This document shows, one piece after another, positions 29,401 to 40,998 of a stretch of 64,000 bases of DNA. Source of the stretch: Gordonia alkanivorans NBRC 16433. GTDB lineage: Bacteria > Actinomycetota > Actinomycetes > Mycobacteriales > Mycobacteriaceae. Positions within the stretch are counted from its first letter, which is position 1, and the number at the start of each line of letters is the position of its first letter. The position numbers and the translations under genes were made by a program. Below the pieces are notes generated by a model. It had not been told where the DNA came from. It searched no databases and saw nothing but the letters and a program-made list of their open reading frames with translations. Where the stretch lies: positions 18,184 to 82,183 of the forward strand of contig NZ_BACI01000077.1 in the NCBI RefSeq assembly GCF_000225505.1, written 5' to 3'.

Positions 29401-29507
29401 GAACGTGCCGCCGACCCGGTCGACCGTCCGGTGCTCGTGCCACCCGACCGTGTGCCGGATGCCTTCGACGCGGACGTGCGCGTACCCGTGCTTGCCTTCG
29501 AAGCCAT
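26499..29507 (-). CDS. ftsK: DNA translocase FtsK
   Basis: Septal DNA pump of 1002 aa that moves chromosome termini apart during division and activates dimer resolution. The first 100 or so residues are a low-complexity Ser/Thr/Arg/Gly stretch, followed by an acidic patch. About four or five membrane helices follow (about 195-325), then a Pro/Glu-rich linker. The RecA-like motor has Walker [10 protein letters not shown] near residue 660, and the C-terminal gamma winged helix ([12 protein letters not shown]) reads KOPS-type sites. TAGTCT 6 nt before the ATG suggests a leaderless message. Confidence 0.95.
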   Translation of the reverse strand: MASKASTGTRTSASKASGTRSGGTSTGRSTGSAARSGASRSGKSTANSRGASKSSTRAGSARSGAGKSGASRTSSRSTSTGSRSRQSATATPRRRNTSASAESVDLHRRSVAAAGASAVGKGIGAGWSLFARGVGSAARVGSGVGRGPRTESRPFDDDDLELDAVDADYDDEVDADGAPGPRGPAPRGQGHSHRRDGVALGLLALGLLFAASVWFGAAGPVGAFIEALIRAIVGSAAVVVPVALVVVAIMLMRRPAAPERRGRYLGGGSLVVLPLLGIMHLIAGAPLDLPGRSSAAGFVGFAIGTPLTTGVTAWVSVPILLLCMAFGVLILSGRTVREVVDAAAGYLGLGVPGADDAPWESDLDWDEDAENYEDPDFGDPAADDADDDAFGSRATRRSYSSNPYDNYPPDETPSRPVSRSRRKPAKVAEEPIEEAVTENFADAYTEPFGDNAADEQMTEVIEPPARPATARRTTPAARPAPKPAPAAEPEPELDDEAFAPSEPAAEGDYILPPPHLLLEGDPPKAGTSANDEMIDRMTGVLEQFKIDAAVTGYTRGPTVTRYEVELGPGVKVEKITALQRNIAYAAATDNVRLLAPIPGKSAVGIEVPNADREMVRLADVLSAPSTRKDKHPLVIGLGKDIEGDFVSANLAKMPHLLVAGSTGSGKSSFVNSMLVSLLSRATPEQVRMILIDPKMVELTPYEGIPHLITPIITQPKKAAAALAWLVEEMEQRYQDMKASRVRHIDDFNTKVRSGEITTPLGSERVYKPYPYILAIVDELADLMMTAPRDVEEAIVRITQKARAAGIHLVLATQRPSVDVVTGLIKTNVPSRLAFATSSLTDSRVILDQPGAEKLIGMGDGLFLPMGANKPIRMQGAYISDEEIAAVVDFAKEQAEPEYTEGVTAAKAGEKKDIDSDIGNDLDDLLQAIELVVSSQFGSTSMLQRKLRVGFAKAGRLMDLMETRGVVGPSEGSKAREVLVKPDDLAGVIASITGGGDDESAES

Positions 29508-29513
29508 ACCGAC

Positions 29514-29519
29514 AGACTA
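29514..29519 (-). promoter_or_regulatory. -10 element, leaderless ftsK
   Basis: TAGTCT on the minus strand, 6 nt before the ATG. Confidence 0.45.
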
Positions 29520-29605
29520 GTCGGCTCTGTTCACTTCAGTCACACGGGCAACACTGATAACGGCGACGTGTCGAAGTTGTTACCCGCCTGCATCGCCGAC
29601 ACGCC

Positions 29606-30247
29606 CTACAGGCCGTGAGAACTGTCACGAACCGCGGCGATCGCGCTCGGATCGCCGTCGAAGGTGACTGCGACGGGGGCGCGTCCGAACGCGAACAGGA
29701 CGAGTTCGCCGATCGATCCCGTGACCACGACTTCTTTCCCGGAGCCGACGGTGACGAGGTCCTCGCCGGCGGTCGTGCGCAGGGTGACGCGCGCGGGGAT
29801 CTTCTTGAGGGTCATCTTCGCCATCGACGTGGCCGGACCGCGCAGCTCGGCCTCGAGTTCGGGCGACAGCATCCGCGGCGTCCAGCGCCCCGCCGGGTCC
29901 GCTCCCCCACGCAGCACGTCCTCGTGGTGGACGAACATCTCGGCGAGATTGGCGAACCGGTCGACGAGTTTGAACGGCGAGTAGACCGGCGGCCCGGATG
30001 CGAGTTCGTCGAGAAGTTCGTCGAAGTCCCGCCGGGCGGCCTTGGTCCTCACCTTCTCGGTGTAGCCGGCGAAGGCCGGGATCAGGATGCCCGGCCCGGT
30101 GTCGGGGCGTCGTTCGCGGACGACGAGATGAGCCAACAGATCGCGGGTGGTCCAACCTTCACAGAGGGTGGGCGCGTCCGGGCCCACCTTCTTCATGGTC
30201 TCGACGAGAGCCGCTCGTTCCTCCTGTGCACCGGTCACCCAGCCCAC
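29606..30247 (-). CDS. TIGR03085-type maleylpyruvate isomerase-like protein
   Basis: A 213-aa protein of the DinB/mycothiol-dependent maleylpyruvate isomerase superfamily. The metal-binding histidines are probably in D-L-L-A-H-L-V-V-R-E (about residue 40) and the H-H-E-D motif further on. Such proteins are candidates for mycothiol-dependent enzymes, but substrates are unknown. It starts 11 bp after the rnj stop, so it belongs to the dapA-rnj operon. GTG 30247 and GTG 30238 are both possible starts; the G-W-T-T-R-D segment near residue 31 fits either. Confidence 0.75.
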   Translation of the reverse strand: MGWVTGAQEERAALVETMKKVGPDAPTLCEGWTTRDLLAHLVVRERRPDTGPGILIPAFAGYTEKVRTKAARRDFDELLDELASGPPVYSPFKLVDRFANLAEMFVHHEDVLRGGADPAGRWTPRMLSPELEAELRGPATSMAKMTLKKIPARVTLRTTAGEDLVTVGSGKEVVVTGSIGELVLFAFGRAPVAVTFDGDPSAIAAVRDSSHGL

Positions 30248-30258
30248 AGTAGCGAGAA

Positions 30259-32252
30259 CTAGTCGGCGCCCACGGCGAGCACCGTCGGCACGATCATCGG
30301 CCGGCGACGGTAGACGTCGGAGACCCAGCGGCCCACGGCGCGCCGGATTCCCTGCGCGATGCGATGCGCGTCGTTGACGCCCTCGGCAGCGAGCGAGTCG
30401 AGGACCTGGTTGACCAGGTCGGCGGCCGACTTGAGCGCGTCCGGGTCGTCGGAGAAGCCTCTGCCGGAGACCTCCGGCGAGCTGACCGCGCGACCCGTCG
30501 TGGCATCGATGGCGACGGTGATCGCGATGAAGCCGCCCTCGCCGAGCACGAGACGCTCGGACAGGGTCGACTCGCCGACGTCGCCGACGGACAGTCCGTC
30601 GACGTAGACGTGTCCGACCGGGACGCGGCCGACGATGTCGGCGCGGCCGTCGACGAGGTCGACCACCACACCGTCCTCGGCCAGCACGACGCGGTCCTCC
30701 GGCACGCCGGTCGCGACCGCGAGTGCGGCGTTCGCGCGCAGATGACGCCATTCGCCGTGCACCGGCATCACGTTCGACGGGCGCACCGCGTTGTACAGGT
30801 AGAGCAACTCGCCGGCCGAGGCGTGGCCGGACACGTGCACCTTCGCGCTCTGCTGCGTGATCACGGTGGCACCGCGCTTGGCCAGACCGTTGACCACGGC
30901 GAAGACCGAGTTCTCGTTGCCCGGGATCAGCGACGACGCCAGCACGACGAGGTCGTCGGCGCGGATGTTGATCTGGCGGTGCTCGCCGCGCGCCATCCGC
31001 GACAGCGCCGACAACGGCTCGCCCTGCGAACCGGTGGAGATCAGCACGATGCGGTGGTCGGGAAGCGTCGCGGCGGTGTCGAGGTCGACGACGACACCGT
31101 CCGGCACCGACAGGTAGTTCAGGTCCTGCGCGATCTGCATGTTGCGCACCATCGACCGGCCGACGAAGCAGACGCGCCGATTGTGGGTGTGCGCGACGTC
31201 GATGATCTGCTGGATGCGGTGCACGTGGCTGGCGAAGGACGCGACGATGACACGCTGCCTGGCCTTGCCGATGACCTGGTCGAGCACGCCGCCGATCTCG
31301 CGTTCGGGGGTGACGAAGCCGGGGACCTCGGCGTTGGTCGAGTCGACGAGGAACAGGTCCACACCCTCGTCGCCGAGGCGGCTGAAGCCGGCGAGGTCGG
31401 TGAGCCGACCGTCGAGGGGCAGCTGGTCGAGCTTGATGTCTCCGGTGTGCAGCGCGAGACCCGCGGGGGTGCGGATCGCGACCGCGAGGGCGTCTGGGAT
31501 CGAGTGGTTGACGGCGAAGTACTCGCACTCGAACGGGCCGTGGTCGGTCCGCTCCCCCTCGGCGACCTCGACGAGCTTGGGCCGCAGGCGGTGTTCCCGG
31601 CACTTGGCCTCGACGAGGGCGAGCGTGAATTTCGAACCGACGACGGGGATGTCGCTGCGCAGCCGCAGCAGGAACGGGATCGCGCCGATGTGGTCCTCGT
31701 GGCCGTGGGTGAGGATCACCGCGTCGACGTCGTCCATGCGGTCTTCGATGTAGCGGAAGTCCGGCAGGATCAGGTCGACGCCGGGCTGCTGGTCCTCGGG
31801 GAACAGCACACCGCAGTCGACGATCAGCAGACGTCCGTCGTACTCGAAGACGGTCATGTTGCGGCCGATCTCGCCGATACCGCCGAGCGCGACGATCCGC
31901 AGTCCACCCTTGGGCAGGCGGCGCGGGGTGCCGAGGCGATCGACCGGCGCCGGGGTCGCCTGCTCGTTGCGGCGACCGCGAGAGTCGCCGCCGCGTTCGT
32001 GCCGGCCGCGCCGGCCACCGGACGACGAACCGGACTTCTGCTTGGCGGAATGCCTGGGTGCGGTCTCGGTCTTCGCGGGGGCCTGGCGAGCCGGGCCCGC
32101 GTCGGGCGCGGTGGTGGCCGGAACCGTGTCGACCGGGACCGCTTCCACCGGCGGCGTACTCGGCGGTCCGGCCTTACGGGAGGCGGCACGGCGTCGGGGG
32201 CGCGTGGTCCGTGCTTCGGGACCGTTGGTGTCAGTGCCGGTGTTGTCAGACA

Positions 32253-32253
<1 letters not shown>
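30259..32253 (-). CDS. rnj: ribonuclease J
   Basis: Metallo-beta-lactamase/beta-CASP RNase with 5'-exonuclease and endonuclease activity, for mRNA decay and rRNA maturation. It is 664 aa, about 100 longer than the M. tuberculosis enzyme, because residues 1-112 are a Pro/Thr/Arg-rich extension before the conserved core (L-R-I-V-A-L-G-G-I-G-E-I-G). The zinc motif H-G-H-E-D-H lies at 183-188. ATG 32253 overlaps the dapA stop by one base (TGATG), so translation is coupled. Confidence 0.94.
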
Positions 32254-34049
<1,796 letters not shown>

Positions 34050-34053
34050 CTAT

Positions 34054-35718
34054 GTGTCCACTCGGCATGAGTCCACCCGACGGACTTTCCTGCGAACCGG
34101 TGCGGTCGTCACCGGCGCCGCCCTCACCTTGCCCGCCGTCGCCGAATCCGGCTCGGCGCAAGCCGCCCCGCGAAACGTTTTCGCTCACGGCGTGGCCTCC
34201 GGCGACCCGCTGCCCGACGCGGTCATCCTGTGGACCCGCATCACCCAGTCCCCCGCATCGACACCGGGTTCCGGTGTGGGACAACCATGTTCGGTCCGCT
34301 GGGAGATCGCTCGGGACGCTGGTTTCGGTGCGATCGTCGGTTCCGGGGTCGAGCAGACGTCGGCCGAGAAGGACTTCACCGTCAAGGTCGACGCCACCGG
34401 GCTGAGTCCGCGGACGACCTACCACTACCGGTTCACCGTGACGTCCGGACCGGCCGCCGGGGCCGTCTCGCCGGTCGGCCACACCCGCACCGCTCCCGCG
34501 ACCGGGGCCGACGTCGCGCGGCTCCGCTTCGGCGTCGTGTCCTGCGCCAACTGGGAGGCCGGGTACTTCTCGGCCTACCGGCATCTGAACAACCAGCCGG
34601 ACCTCGACGCCGTGGTGCACCTGGGCGATTACTACTACGAGTACCAAACCGGCCGGTACACCGGGAAGACCGGCGCGGTCCGCATCCACGACCCGCGCCA
34701 CGAGATCCGCACACTGCGCGACTACCGAACCCGCCACGGGCAGTACAAGACCGATCCCGACCTCACCGCACTGCACCGGTCGACGCCGTTCATCTGCATC
34801 TGGGACGACCACGAGTCGTCGAACGACAGCTGGCGGGACGGCGCGGAGAACCATCAGCCCGGCGAGGGCTCGTGGATCGTGCGCCGCAGCGCGGCCCTGC
34901 GCGCCTACTCCGAGTGGATGCCGATCCGACCGGGCGTCGACCCGCAGGGCCGACATCTGTACCGCCGACTCAGGTTCGGAAAGCTGCTCGAGCTGTCGAT
35001 GCTGGATCTGCGTTCCTACCGCGACCTCCAGGTCGACGCGGTGTCGTCACGCATCGACGATCCCGCCCGCACGATGATGGGCCGCGCCCAGATGTCGTGG
35101 CTGACCAACGGACTCGCGTCGTCGGAGACCCGGTGGCGGATCGTCGGCAACCCGGTGATGATCACGCCGGTGCTGATCCCGCCGCTCGACCCGCAGACCA
35201 CCGGCGCGGTCACCGAGCTGCTCGGCGTTCCGCGGGAAGGCATCCCCTACAACGCCGATCAGTGGGACGGCTACGCCGCCGACCGCCGGCGTCTGCTCGA
35301 CTCGATCACGAGCAACGGCGTCGACAACGTCGTGTTCATCACCGGCGACATCCACTCGTCGTGGGCCTGTGACATCCCCGTCGACGTCGCGAACTATCCC
35401 GGCGCCGGAACCGTCGCGACAGAACTGGTCGGGACGTCGGTGACGTCGACCAACATCGACGAGATGTTCAACGTGCCGGAGAACACCGCCGGTCCGACGA
35501 TCGCGGCCGCGTTCGGGGCCGCCAATCACCACATCCGCTACTGCGAGTTGGACTCGCATGGATACTCGGTGCTGACCGTCACGCCGTCCGCCACCCAGAT
35601 GGACTGGTATTTCCTCAACGACAAGACCAACCCGCGTTCGGGGCAGTATTACGCCAAGTCCTTCCGGGTGCGCAGCGGAACGCAGCGGGTCCAGCCGGTC
35701 GGGCGACCCGCGGTCTAG
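34054..35718 (+). CDS. PhoD-like alkaline phosphatase, Tat-exported
   Basis: Secreted phosphodiesterase/phosphatase of 554 aa. The N-terminus has a twin-arginine signal (S-T-R-R-T-F-L-R at 7-14, hydrophobic core, A-Q-A near 36), fitting export of a folded metalloenzyme. The PhoD N-domain is followed by the metallophosphatase domain with [14 protein letters not shown] and G-D-I-H-S-S-W. It probably frees phosphate from extracellular esters. Its stop overlaps the convergent HAD gene stop by 4 bp. Confidence 0.9.
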   Translation: MSTRHESTRRTFLRTGAVVTGAALTLPAVAESGSAQAAPRNVFAHGVASGDPLPDAVILWTRITQSPASTPGSGVGQPCSVRWEIARDAGFGAIVGSGVEQTSAEKDFTVKVDATGLSPRTTYHYRFTVTSGPAAGAVSPVGHTRTAPATGADVARLRFGVVSCANWEAGYFSAYRHLNNQPDLDAVVHLGDYYYEYQTGRYTGKTGAVRIHDPRHEIRTLRDYRTRHGQYKTDPDLTALHRSTPFICIWDDHESSNDSWRDGAENHQPGEGSWIVRRSAALRAYSEWMPIRPGVDPQGRHLYRRLRFGKLLELSMLDLRSYRDLQVDAVSSRIDDPARTMMGRAQMSWLTNGLASSETRWRIVGNPVMITPVLIPPLDPQTTGAVTELLGVPREGIPYNADQWDGYAADRRRLLDSITSNGVDNVVFITGDIHSSWACDIPVDVANYPGAGTVATELVGTSVTSTNIDEMFNVPENTAGPTIAAAFGAANHHIRYCELDSHGYSVLTVTPSATQMDWYFLNDKTNPRSGQYYAKSFRVRSGTQRVQPVGRPAV

Positions 35719-36482
35719 CTCTGATCCAGGATCGCCGACAGCTTGGCGTGGGTGTCGGGCCAGCCGTGCACGGCGATCGAGGTGATGCCGAGTGCCTTGA
35801 CCGGGTAGTCGTTGCCACCCTCGTCGAGGCGGTCGCCGAAGAACAGGATGTCGGAGGTGGTCAGGCCGAGGATGTCCATCAGCTTGAGCGCGCCGTACGC
35901 CTTGTCGATGCCCTTCTTGGTGACGTCGACCGACGTCGAACCGCCGCTGCGGACCTCGAGGTCGGGCAGACGTTCGGCAGCGTAGGCGCGCAGCGACTCC
36001 TTCTTCGCGCCATCCGGGTCCCAGGCGGCCTTGGCGTCGACCGGGGCCTTCTGCCCGAGCGCACTGAAGGTGATCTGGCTGCCGCGGTCCTCCAGGATCT
36101 CGCCCCAGGTCTCGCTCTCCCAGATGCCGAGCGCCTTGGCACCGGTCTCGAGGACGTCGACCGTGCGCTTCTTCTCATCGTCGGTCAGGTACTCGGCGTA
36201 GACGGTCTCCCACTCGCTGCCCGCCCAACGGACGTACTGGGTGCCGCAGGTGGGCATCAGATGGAGGTTGCCGACGGAGTCGAAGGTGCCGAGGCGCGCG
36301 AGGACCTGCTTCTCGAACTGGGTGAAGTTGCCGCCGGAGATGATGCACCCGAGGCTCACGTCGAGCATTCGATGGAGCAGGTCCACCATCTGGTCATCGA
36401 GCGGGCTCTTCGAGGGGGCAAGTGTGTCGTCGAGGTCGAACATCACCAAGCGGTAGTCGTTGCCTTCATACGACACGGTCAT
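35715..36482 (-). CDS. HAD-IIB family phosphatase
   Basis: A 255-aa HAD hydrolase related to the phosphomannomutase/sugar-phosphatase branch. Motif I is F-D-L-D-D-T (nucleophile Asp), motif II has S-G-G-N-F, and motif IV is F-G-D-R-L-D-E-G-G-N-D. The Q-I-T-F-S-A-L-G-Q segment resembles eukaryote-type phosphomannomutases, which suggests a sugar-phosphate substrate; not provable here. AAGGAGA lies about 10 nt before the ATG. Confidence 0.82.
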   Translation of the reverse strand: MTVSYEGNDYRLVMFDLDDTLAPSKSPLDDQMVDLLHRMLDVSLGCIISGGNFTQFEKQVLARLGTFDSVGNLHLMPTCGTQYVRWAGSEWETVYAEYLTDDEKKRTVDVLETGAKALGIWESETWGEILEDRGSQITFSALGQKAPVDAKAAWDPDGAKKESLRAYAAERLPDLEVRSGGSTSVDVTKKGIDKAYGALKLMDILGLTTSDILFFGDRLDEGGNDYPVKALGITSIAVHGWPDTHAKLSAILDQS

Positions 36483-36543
36483 CGTCGCTACTCTCCTTCT
36501 GGTCCCCGGATGTTTGTTCCGCTGGTTCGCGTTCTCCCGGTGC

Positions 36544-37770
36544 TCAGCATCCCATCACGACTCGGAGATCGCGCGCGAGGTCACCCTTCGTGCCGACCGA
36601 CACGTCGTCGAGGTCGAGCCACCGCGCGAAAGTCCGCAGGTCGGCGGCCAATCGTTCGGCGACGGTGCCGCGATCGTGCCCGGACTCACAGAAGGCACCG
36701 AGTACCAACAGGGTTCGGGACCTGCGGTCGGCCTTGAGGTCGACGCGTGCGGCGATGTCGGTGCCCAGCAGATAGGGCAGCACGTAATAACCGTGGATGC
36801 GTTTGTGCTCGGGGACGTAGATCTCGATGCGGTAGTGGAAGTCGAAGAGGCGCTCGGCTCGCGGCCGGAAGAACACGAGCGGGTCGAACGGCGAGAGGAT
36901 CGCCGAGGTGTCGATGCTTCGCGGCATCGGCGCACCGTCGGCGAGATAGGCGGGGTCGCGCCATCCGTCCACCGAGACCTCGTGCAGCACAACCGAATCC
37001 ACCAGGTCGGCAACGGCCGGCCGGGCGTCGGCAGGTTTGATGCGGTAGTAGTCGGCGAGGTCGGCGACGGTCGCGACGCCGAGTGAACGCGCGGCCCGGG
37101 CGAGAAGATCCCGGTGTGCCTGCGCGCGATCCGGACGCTGCGCGGCGATGTCGGCGCCCACGACCCGTTCGGTGAGGTCGTAGTGGCGCATGAAGTTGCC
37201 GTTCCGCACCGCCGACAGGTCGCCTGCGGCGAACATCGCCTCGCACAGGTGCTTGACCTCGCCGCGCTGCCACCAGCTCCCCGCCGTGCCCGGCTCGCGT
37301 TCGATGCCGAGCTTCTCCTCGATGGTCCGCGGCATCGCGGCACCGGTCTCCTCGATCACGCTGCGGACGTCCGCGGCGAGACTTTTGTTGCGGCGCATGA
37401 CCTCACGCGTGTGTCGGTACCGCCCGTCGGCGAATTCGTACATGCGCCAACGGAACAGCGGCCAGTCCTCGACCGGGATGAGTGCGGCCTCGTGAGCCCA
37501 GTACTCGACGAGGAGCCGTCGGCCCCTCGTCGGCTGCCACGCGGCGCGATGGAGGAGGTCGGGGTCATAGGGACCGAGCCGGCTGTACAGCGGCATGAAG
37601 TGCGCCCGCGCGACGATGTTGACCGAGTCCATCTGGAGCAGACCCGTCCGGCCGACGACGCGCTTGAGGTGGGCCATGGTCGGGGTGCCCGACGGTGCGC
37701 GATCGGCGAAACCCTGTGCCGCCAGCGCGGTTCGACGCGCCTGAGCCGGAGACAGCCGGTCCGGCGCCAT
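36544..37770 (-). CDS. winged-helix DNA-binding protein, YcaQ-like
   Basis: A 408-aa protein of the winged-helix YcaQ/AlkZ type (DUF1006 class). It has the family Q-M-D-S-V-N-I-V-A-R-A-H near the start and the conserved Y-W-A-H-E-A-A-L-I-P segment. E. coli YcaQ unhooks interstrand DNA crosslinks, so a DNA-repair glycosylase role is possible. ATG 37770 overlaps the dfrA stop by one base (TGATG), making it the third gene of thyA-dfrA-this gene. Confidence 0.82.
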   Translation of the reverse strand: MAPDRLSPAQARRTALAAQGFADRAPSGTPTMAHLKRVVGRTGLLQMDSVNIVARAHFMPLYSRLGPYDPDLLHRAAWQPTRGRRLLVEYWAHEAALIPVEDWPLFRWRMYEFADGRYRHTREVMRRNKSLAADVRSVIEETGAAMPRTIEEKLGIEREPGTAGSWWQRGEVKHLCEAMFAAGDLSAVRNGNFMRHYDLTERVVGADIAAQRPDRAQAHRDLLARAARSLGVATVADLADYYRIKPADARPAVADLVDSVVLHEVSVDGWRDPAYLADGAPMPRSIDTSAILSPFDPLVFFRPRAERLFDFHYRIEIYVPEHKRIHGYYVLPYLLGTDIAARVDLKADRRSRTLLVLGAFCESGHDRGTVAERLAADLRTFARWLDLDDVSVGTKGDLARDLRVVMGC

Positions 37771-38276
37771 CAGCGGGTGTAGTCGATGAAGCGGTAGGGC
37801 GTACCGGTGGTCGAGGTCCGCCACTCCCCCTTGTCGGCCACCGTCCATTCCGGCCCGATCTCCGGCGCGAACGCGTCGGCTCCGGGGACGTCGACGTCGA
37901 TCTCGGTGAGGCAGAGTTCGGTCGCGAACTGCATTGCCGCCCGATAGATCTCGCCACCGCCGATGACACCGACGGTGTCGCCGTCGGCGAGAGCCAACGC
38001 CTCCTCGACGGATCGGGCCACCACCGCACCGTCGGCGGACCAGTCCGGATTGCGTGTCACCACGATGTTGGTGCGGCCCGGCAACGGCCGGAACTTCGGT
38101 GGCAGGGAAATCCACGTCCTGCGGCCCATGACGACCGGGTTGCCGAGGGTCTTCTCCTTGAACCGGGCCATGTCCTCGGGGACGCGCCAGGGGATGGTGT
38201 TGTCCCGTCCGATCGCGGCCCCTTCACCGGTGACCTCGCGGCCCTGCGCCCAGACGAGCCGGACTCGGCGGGTCAC
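37770..38276 (-). CDS. dfrA: dihydrofolate reductase
   Basis: Reduces dihydrofolate made by ThyA back to tetrahydrofolate with NADPH. It is 168 aa. It shows the I-P-W-R-V-P-E-D-M substrate loop, V-V-M-G-R-R-T-W and the G-G-G-E-I-Y NADPH motif. The GTG start overlaps the thyA stop by 4 bp (GTGA), so the producer and consumer of dihydrofolate are translationally coupled. Confidence 0.95.
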   Translation of the reverse strand: MTRRVRLVWAQGREVTGEGAAIGRDNTIPWRVPEDMARFKEKTLGNPVVMGRRTWISLPPKFRPLPGRTNIVVTRNPDWSADGAVVARSVEEALALADGDTVGVIGGGEIYRAAMQFATELCLTEIDVDVPGADAFAPEIGPEWTVADKGEWRTSTTGTPYRFIDYTR

Positions 38277-39106
38277 ACCGCCACCGGCGCCTTGATCCCG
38301 GGATGCGACTGGTAGCCGACGATCTCGATGTCGTCGTACTCGTAGTCGAAGATCGAATCCCGCTTGCGTAGCTCGAGTTTCGGATACGGGTAGGGTTCGC
38401 GCGAGAGCTGCAGGTTCACCTGGTCGAGGTGGTTGTCGTAGATGTGGCAGTCGCCGCCGGTCCACACGAACTCGCCGACCTCGAGGCCCGCCTGCTGCGC
38501 CATCATGTGGGTCAGCAGCGCGTACGACGCGATGTTGAACGGCACGCCGAGGAACAGGTCGGCCGAGCGCTGGTAGAGCTGGCAGGAGAGCTTGCCGTCG
38601 GCGACGTAGAACTGGAAGAACGCGTGGCAGGGCGGCAGCGCCATCTGCGGGATCTCCCCCACGTTCCACGCCGACACGATGTTGCGTCGTGAATCCGGAT
38701 TGGTCTTGAGCATCTCGAGAGCTGCGGAGATCTGGTCGATCTGCTCCCCTGACGGAGTCGGCCAGCTGCGCCACTGGACGCCGTACACCGGTCCGAGCTC
38801 ACCGTTCGTGTCGGCCCACTCGTCCCAGATCGTCACGCCGCGCTCCTGGAGCCAGCGGACGTTGGAGTCGCCGCGCAGAAACCAGAGGAGCTCGTAGATG
38901 ATCGACTTGAGGTGCACCTTCTTGGTGGTGATCAGCGGAAAGCCCTCGGCGAGGTCGTAGCGCAGCTGATGCCCGAAGAGACTTCTTGTGCCCGTGCCGG
39001 TGCGATCCGCCTTCGGGGTGCCCGTCTCGAGCACGAGGCGCAGCAGGTCCTCGTAAGGAGTGGGGATCGTCCCGGTCGATGAGATGTCGCGGATGGCCGT
39101 ACTCAC
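38273..39106 (-). CDS. thyA: thymidylate synthase ThyA
   Basis: Folate-dependent methylation of dUMP to dTMP, 277 aa. The catalytic cysteine is Cys160 in L-P-P-C-H. The [12 protein letters not shown] dUMP-binding segment is complete. The open frame runs far upstream, but GTG 39106 is 7 nt after a TAGACT -10 element and gives a normal N-terminus. It diverges from the small HNH gene. Confidence 0.96.
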   Translation of the reverse strand: MSTAIRDISSTGTIPTPYEDLLRLVLETGTPKADRTGTGTRSLFGHQLRYDLAEGFPLITTKKVHLKSIIYELLWFLRGDSNVRWLQERGVTIWDEWADTNGELGPVYGVQWRSWPTPSGEQIDQISAALEMLKTNPDSRRNIVSAWNVGEIPQMALPPCHAFFQFYVADGKLSCQLYQRSADLFLGVPFNIASYALLTHMMAQQAGLEVGEFVWTGGDCHIYDNHLDQVNLQLSREPYPYPKLELRKRDSIFDYEYDDIEIVGYQSHPGIKAPVAV

Positions 39107-39113
39107 GGGTGTC

Positions 39114-39119
39114 AGTCTA
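39114..39119 (-). promoter_or_regulatory. -10 element, leaderless thyA
   Basis: TAGACT on the minus strand, 7 nt before GTG 39106. Confidence 0.5.
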
Positions 39120-39202
39120 GGCAAAGCCCCCGACACGTCGCCGCCCGCACGACACGCGGCAACCACCTGCTGTGACTGCAGTGACGCATGTGGCGTCGGG
39201 GG

Positions 39203-39208
39203 TATCCT
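39203..39208 (+). promoter_or_regulatory. -10 element, leaderless HNH gene
   Basis: TATCCT ends 6 nt before the GTG at 39215. Confidence 0.45.
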
Positions 39209-39214
39209 CCTCCC

Positions 39215-39565
39215 GTGGCCACTCGCAGCACCACCCGCGCCAACCGCTATGCCAAGCGGCGTCGCAAGCGCGTCGCCTCCCGCGACAACGACCTCACCGA
39301 CACCCAGTGGCTCGCACTCCAGGAGGCCTGGGGTGGGTGCGCGTACTGCGGCGCGGACGGCGTCGCCCTCCAGCGCGACTGCATGCTGGCGATCTCGCGG
39401 GGCGGCCGCTACACCGTGACCAACGTCGTCCCGTGCTGCGGTTCGTGCAATGCCAGCAAGTGCAATTCCGAGGTCACCTCCTGGATGCGCCGCAAGAAGC
39501 TCGACGAGAAGGCGTTCCTGGTGCGGCAGTACGAGGTGAGCAGGCTCCTCGCCGACGTCGAGTAG
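39215..39565 (+). CDS. small HNH-fold nuclease-like protein
   Basis: A 116-aa protein with an Arg/Lys-rich N-terminus (about 8-23) and a compact HNH zinc module. C42-x2-C45 and C75-x2-C78 would hold zinc. R-G-G-R-Y-T-V-T-N70 and C78-N79-x2-K82 match the HNH pattern. The first catalytic histidine, normally in D-H-x-x-P, is replaced by Cys (D55-C56). It may therefore be a diverged nuclease or only a DNA-binding module. No partner gene is apparent. Confidence 0.75.
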   Translation: MATRSTTRANRYAKRRRKRVASRDNDLTDTQWLALQEAWGGCAYCGADGVALQRDCMLAISRGGRYTVTNVVPCCGSCNASKCNSEVTSWMRRKKLDEKAFLVRQYEVSRLLADVE

Positions 39566-39591
39566 TGCGGAGCCCGATCTGGCAGGTCCGA

Positions 39592-39609
39592 AGTGTTCCG
39601 CGGAACACT
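39592..39609. repeat. palindrome copy 1 (AGTGTTCCGCGGAACACT)
   Basis: Perfect 18-bp palindrome between the HNH gene and the DUF385-type gene. It is preceded by GGCAGGTCCG, a flank echoed at copies 4 and 5. Confidence 0.85.
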
Positions 39610-39653
39610 CGGGAGGCGCACACTGAGACCATCTGGCGAAGGAGAGTTCGACG

Positions 39654-40103
39654 ATGAGTTTCGAGACCTCGGCGGGTACGCGCGGCGGCCGGGTGCCGAA
39701 GGGCCCCTTCATGCGCATCGTGAACAAGGTCGTCGCGCCGATGATCCGCCGTAAGGGACAGTTCGGCGGGATGAATGCGCTCGTGCTGACGACCGTCGGC
39801 CGCAAGAGCGGTCAGGAGCGGGCCACCCCGCTCGCCTGGTTCCCGGGCCCCGACGGCAGCTGGCTGATCGTGGCGTCGGCGAACGGAGCCGTGAACAACC
39901 CCGGTTGGTACCACAATTTGAAAGCGAACCCCGAGAAGGCCCGGATCGAGGTGGGCGGCAAGACCGTCGAGGTCCGCGCCCAGCAGCTCCACGGCGACGA
40001 ACGCGCCCAGGCCTGGAATCAGATCAGCAAGAACGAGCGGTTCGCCGGGTATCAGGAGAAGACCGATCGAGAACTGCCGATCATCAAGCTGACCCCCAGG
40101 TAG
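39654..40103 (+). CDS. nitroreductase/deazaflavin-dependent oxidoreductase (DUF385) family protein
   Basis: A 149-aa split-barrel protein of the F420-dependent DDN type. The family pattern is seen in [16 protein letters not shown], and [13 protein letters not shown]. Members reduce quinones or nitro compounds with coenzyme F420; the substrate here is unknown. AAGGAG lies about 9 nt before the ATG. A palindrome copy lies just before the gene and another 2 bp after its stop. Confidence 0.85.
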   Translation: MSFETSAGTRGGRVPKGPFMRIVNKVVAPMIRRKGQFGGMNALVLTTVGRKSGQERATPLAWFPGPDGSWLIVASANGAVNNPGWYHNLKANPEKARIEVGGKTVEVRAQQLHGDERAQAWNQISKNERFAGYQEKTDRELPIIKLTPR

Positions 40104-40104
40104 G

Positions 40105-40118
40105 TGTTCCGCGGAACA
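40105..40118. repeat. palindrome copy 2 (TGTTCCGCGGAACA core)
   Basis: A 14-bp perfect palindrome lying 2 bp past the DUF385 gene stop, in the 24-bp gap to the convergent channel gene. Confidence 0.8.
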
Positions 40119-40127
40119 TTGCCGCGG

Positions 40128-40997
40128 TCAACGGTCCTCGGGCCTGTCGACCATCGACAGCCGTGTTCCCGGAGTCAACAGGTCATCCACCACCTCGACG
40201 ACATGTGGTGTCCGAGTCGCAATTCCCATGAGGCGCCCCGCGGTCGCCGCGGAGACGACGACGGTGTCGGCACCCGATCGGCGCAGCAGCGACACGTTCT
40301 GCGCGTCGCGGACCACACCCGCGATGTTGGCCCCGGGACTGAGCTGGCGGGCGGTAAGGGTGATGAGGACGGCTGTCGCGTCGCTGTGAACAGCGATGAG
40401 GATGGCACGGGCCGCGCCGGCCTCGGCCAGCTTGAGGACCTCACTCCGTGTGGCGTCTCCACGAACAGCCACCAGGTTGAGCGATTCCGCGGCGTCGAGC
40501 GCATTCGGGTCGCTGTCGACCACCACGAGACTCGCGGTGTCCACGCCGGCGTCGATGAGCGCGCGGGCCGCACTTCGACCTTTGGTGCCGAAGCCGACGA
40601 TCACGTGATGGTCGCGCAGGTTGTGCCGCCACCGTTGAATCCGCCACGCCCGACGAGACCGTTCGGTCAGCACCTCGAGAGTCGTCCCGATCAGCACCAC
40701 CAGGAACAGGACGCGCAACGGCGTGACCACGAGAACGTTGACGACTCGAGCTCCCGGGGTCATGGGAGCGATGTCGCCGTAACCTGTGGTCGAGAGCGAC
40801 ACGGTGACGTAGTACAGACAGTCCAGGAGTGTGAGTGGAGCATCCAGTGCGTGGCTGTAGGCATCCCGGTCGACGTAGACCACCGCCGTCGCGATCGAGA
40901 TGACGCCGACGGCGATGGCGACGCGTATACCGATCGCACGTACTGGATTCTGTGCGCGTTCGGGAACGTTGATCACGCCGAGTCCGGTCTGCTGCAT
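40128..40997 (-). CDS. potassium channel with RCK (TrkA-N) domain
   Basis: A 289-aa two-helix K+ channel subunit. Helix 1 is about 21-41, the selectivity filter is T70-T-G-Y-G-D75, helix 2 about 82-105, then a cytoplasmic RCK domain with the nucleotide-binding V-I-V-G-F-G-T-K-G near residue 130. It would work as a tetramer gated by ligand. ATG 40997 is one base after the nhaA stop; a GTG start at 41048 inside nhaA is also possible. Pairing with nhaA suggests coordinated Na+/K+ and pH balance. Confidence 0.88.
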   Translation of the reverse strand: MQQTGLGVINVPERAQNPVRAIGIRVAIAVGVISIATAVVYVDRDAYSHALDAPLTLLDCLYYVTVSLSTTGYGDIAPMTPGARVVNVLVVTPLRVLFLVVLIGTTLEVLTERSRRAWRIQRWRHNLRDHHVIVGFGTKGRSAARALIDAGVDTASLVVVDSDPNALDAAESLNLVAVRGDATRSEVLKLAEAGAARAILIAVHSDATAVLITLTARQLSPGANIAGVVRDAQNVSLLRRSGADTVVVSAATAGRLMGIATRTPHVVEVVDDLLTPGTRLSMVDRPEDR

Positions 40998-40998
40998 G

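Noticed and set aside
29520..29605. LexA box upstream of ftsK
   Set aside because: Only a partial CGAC-GT-GTCG symmetry is present; it does not match TCGAAC-N4-GTTCGA.
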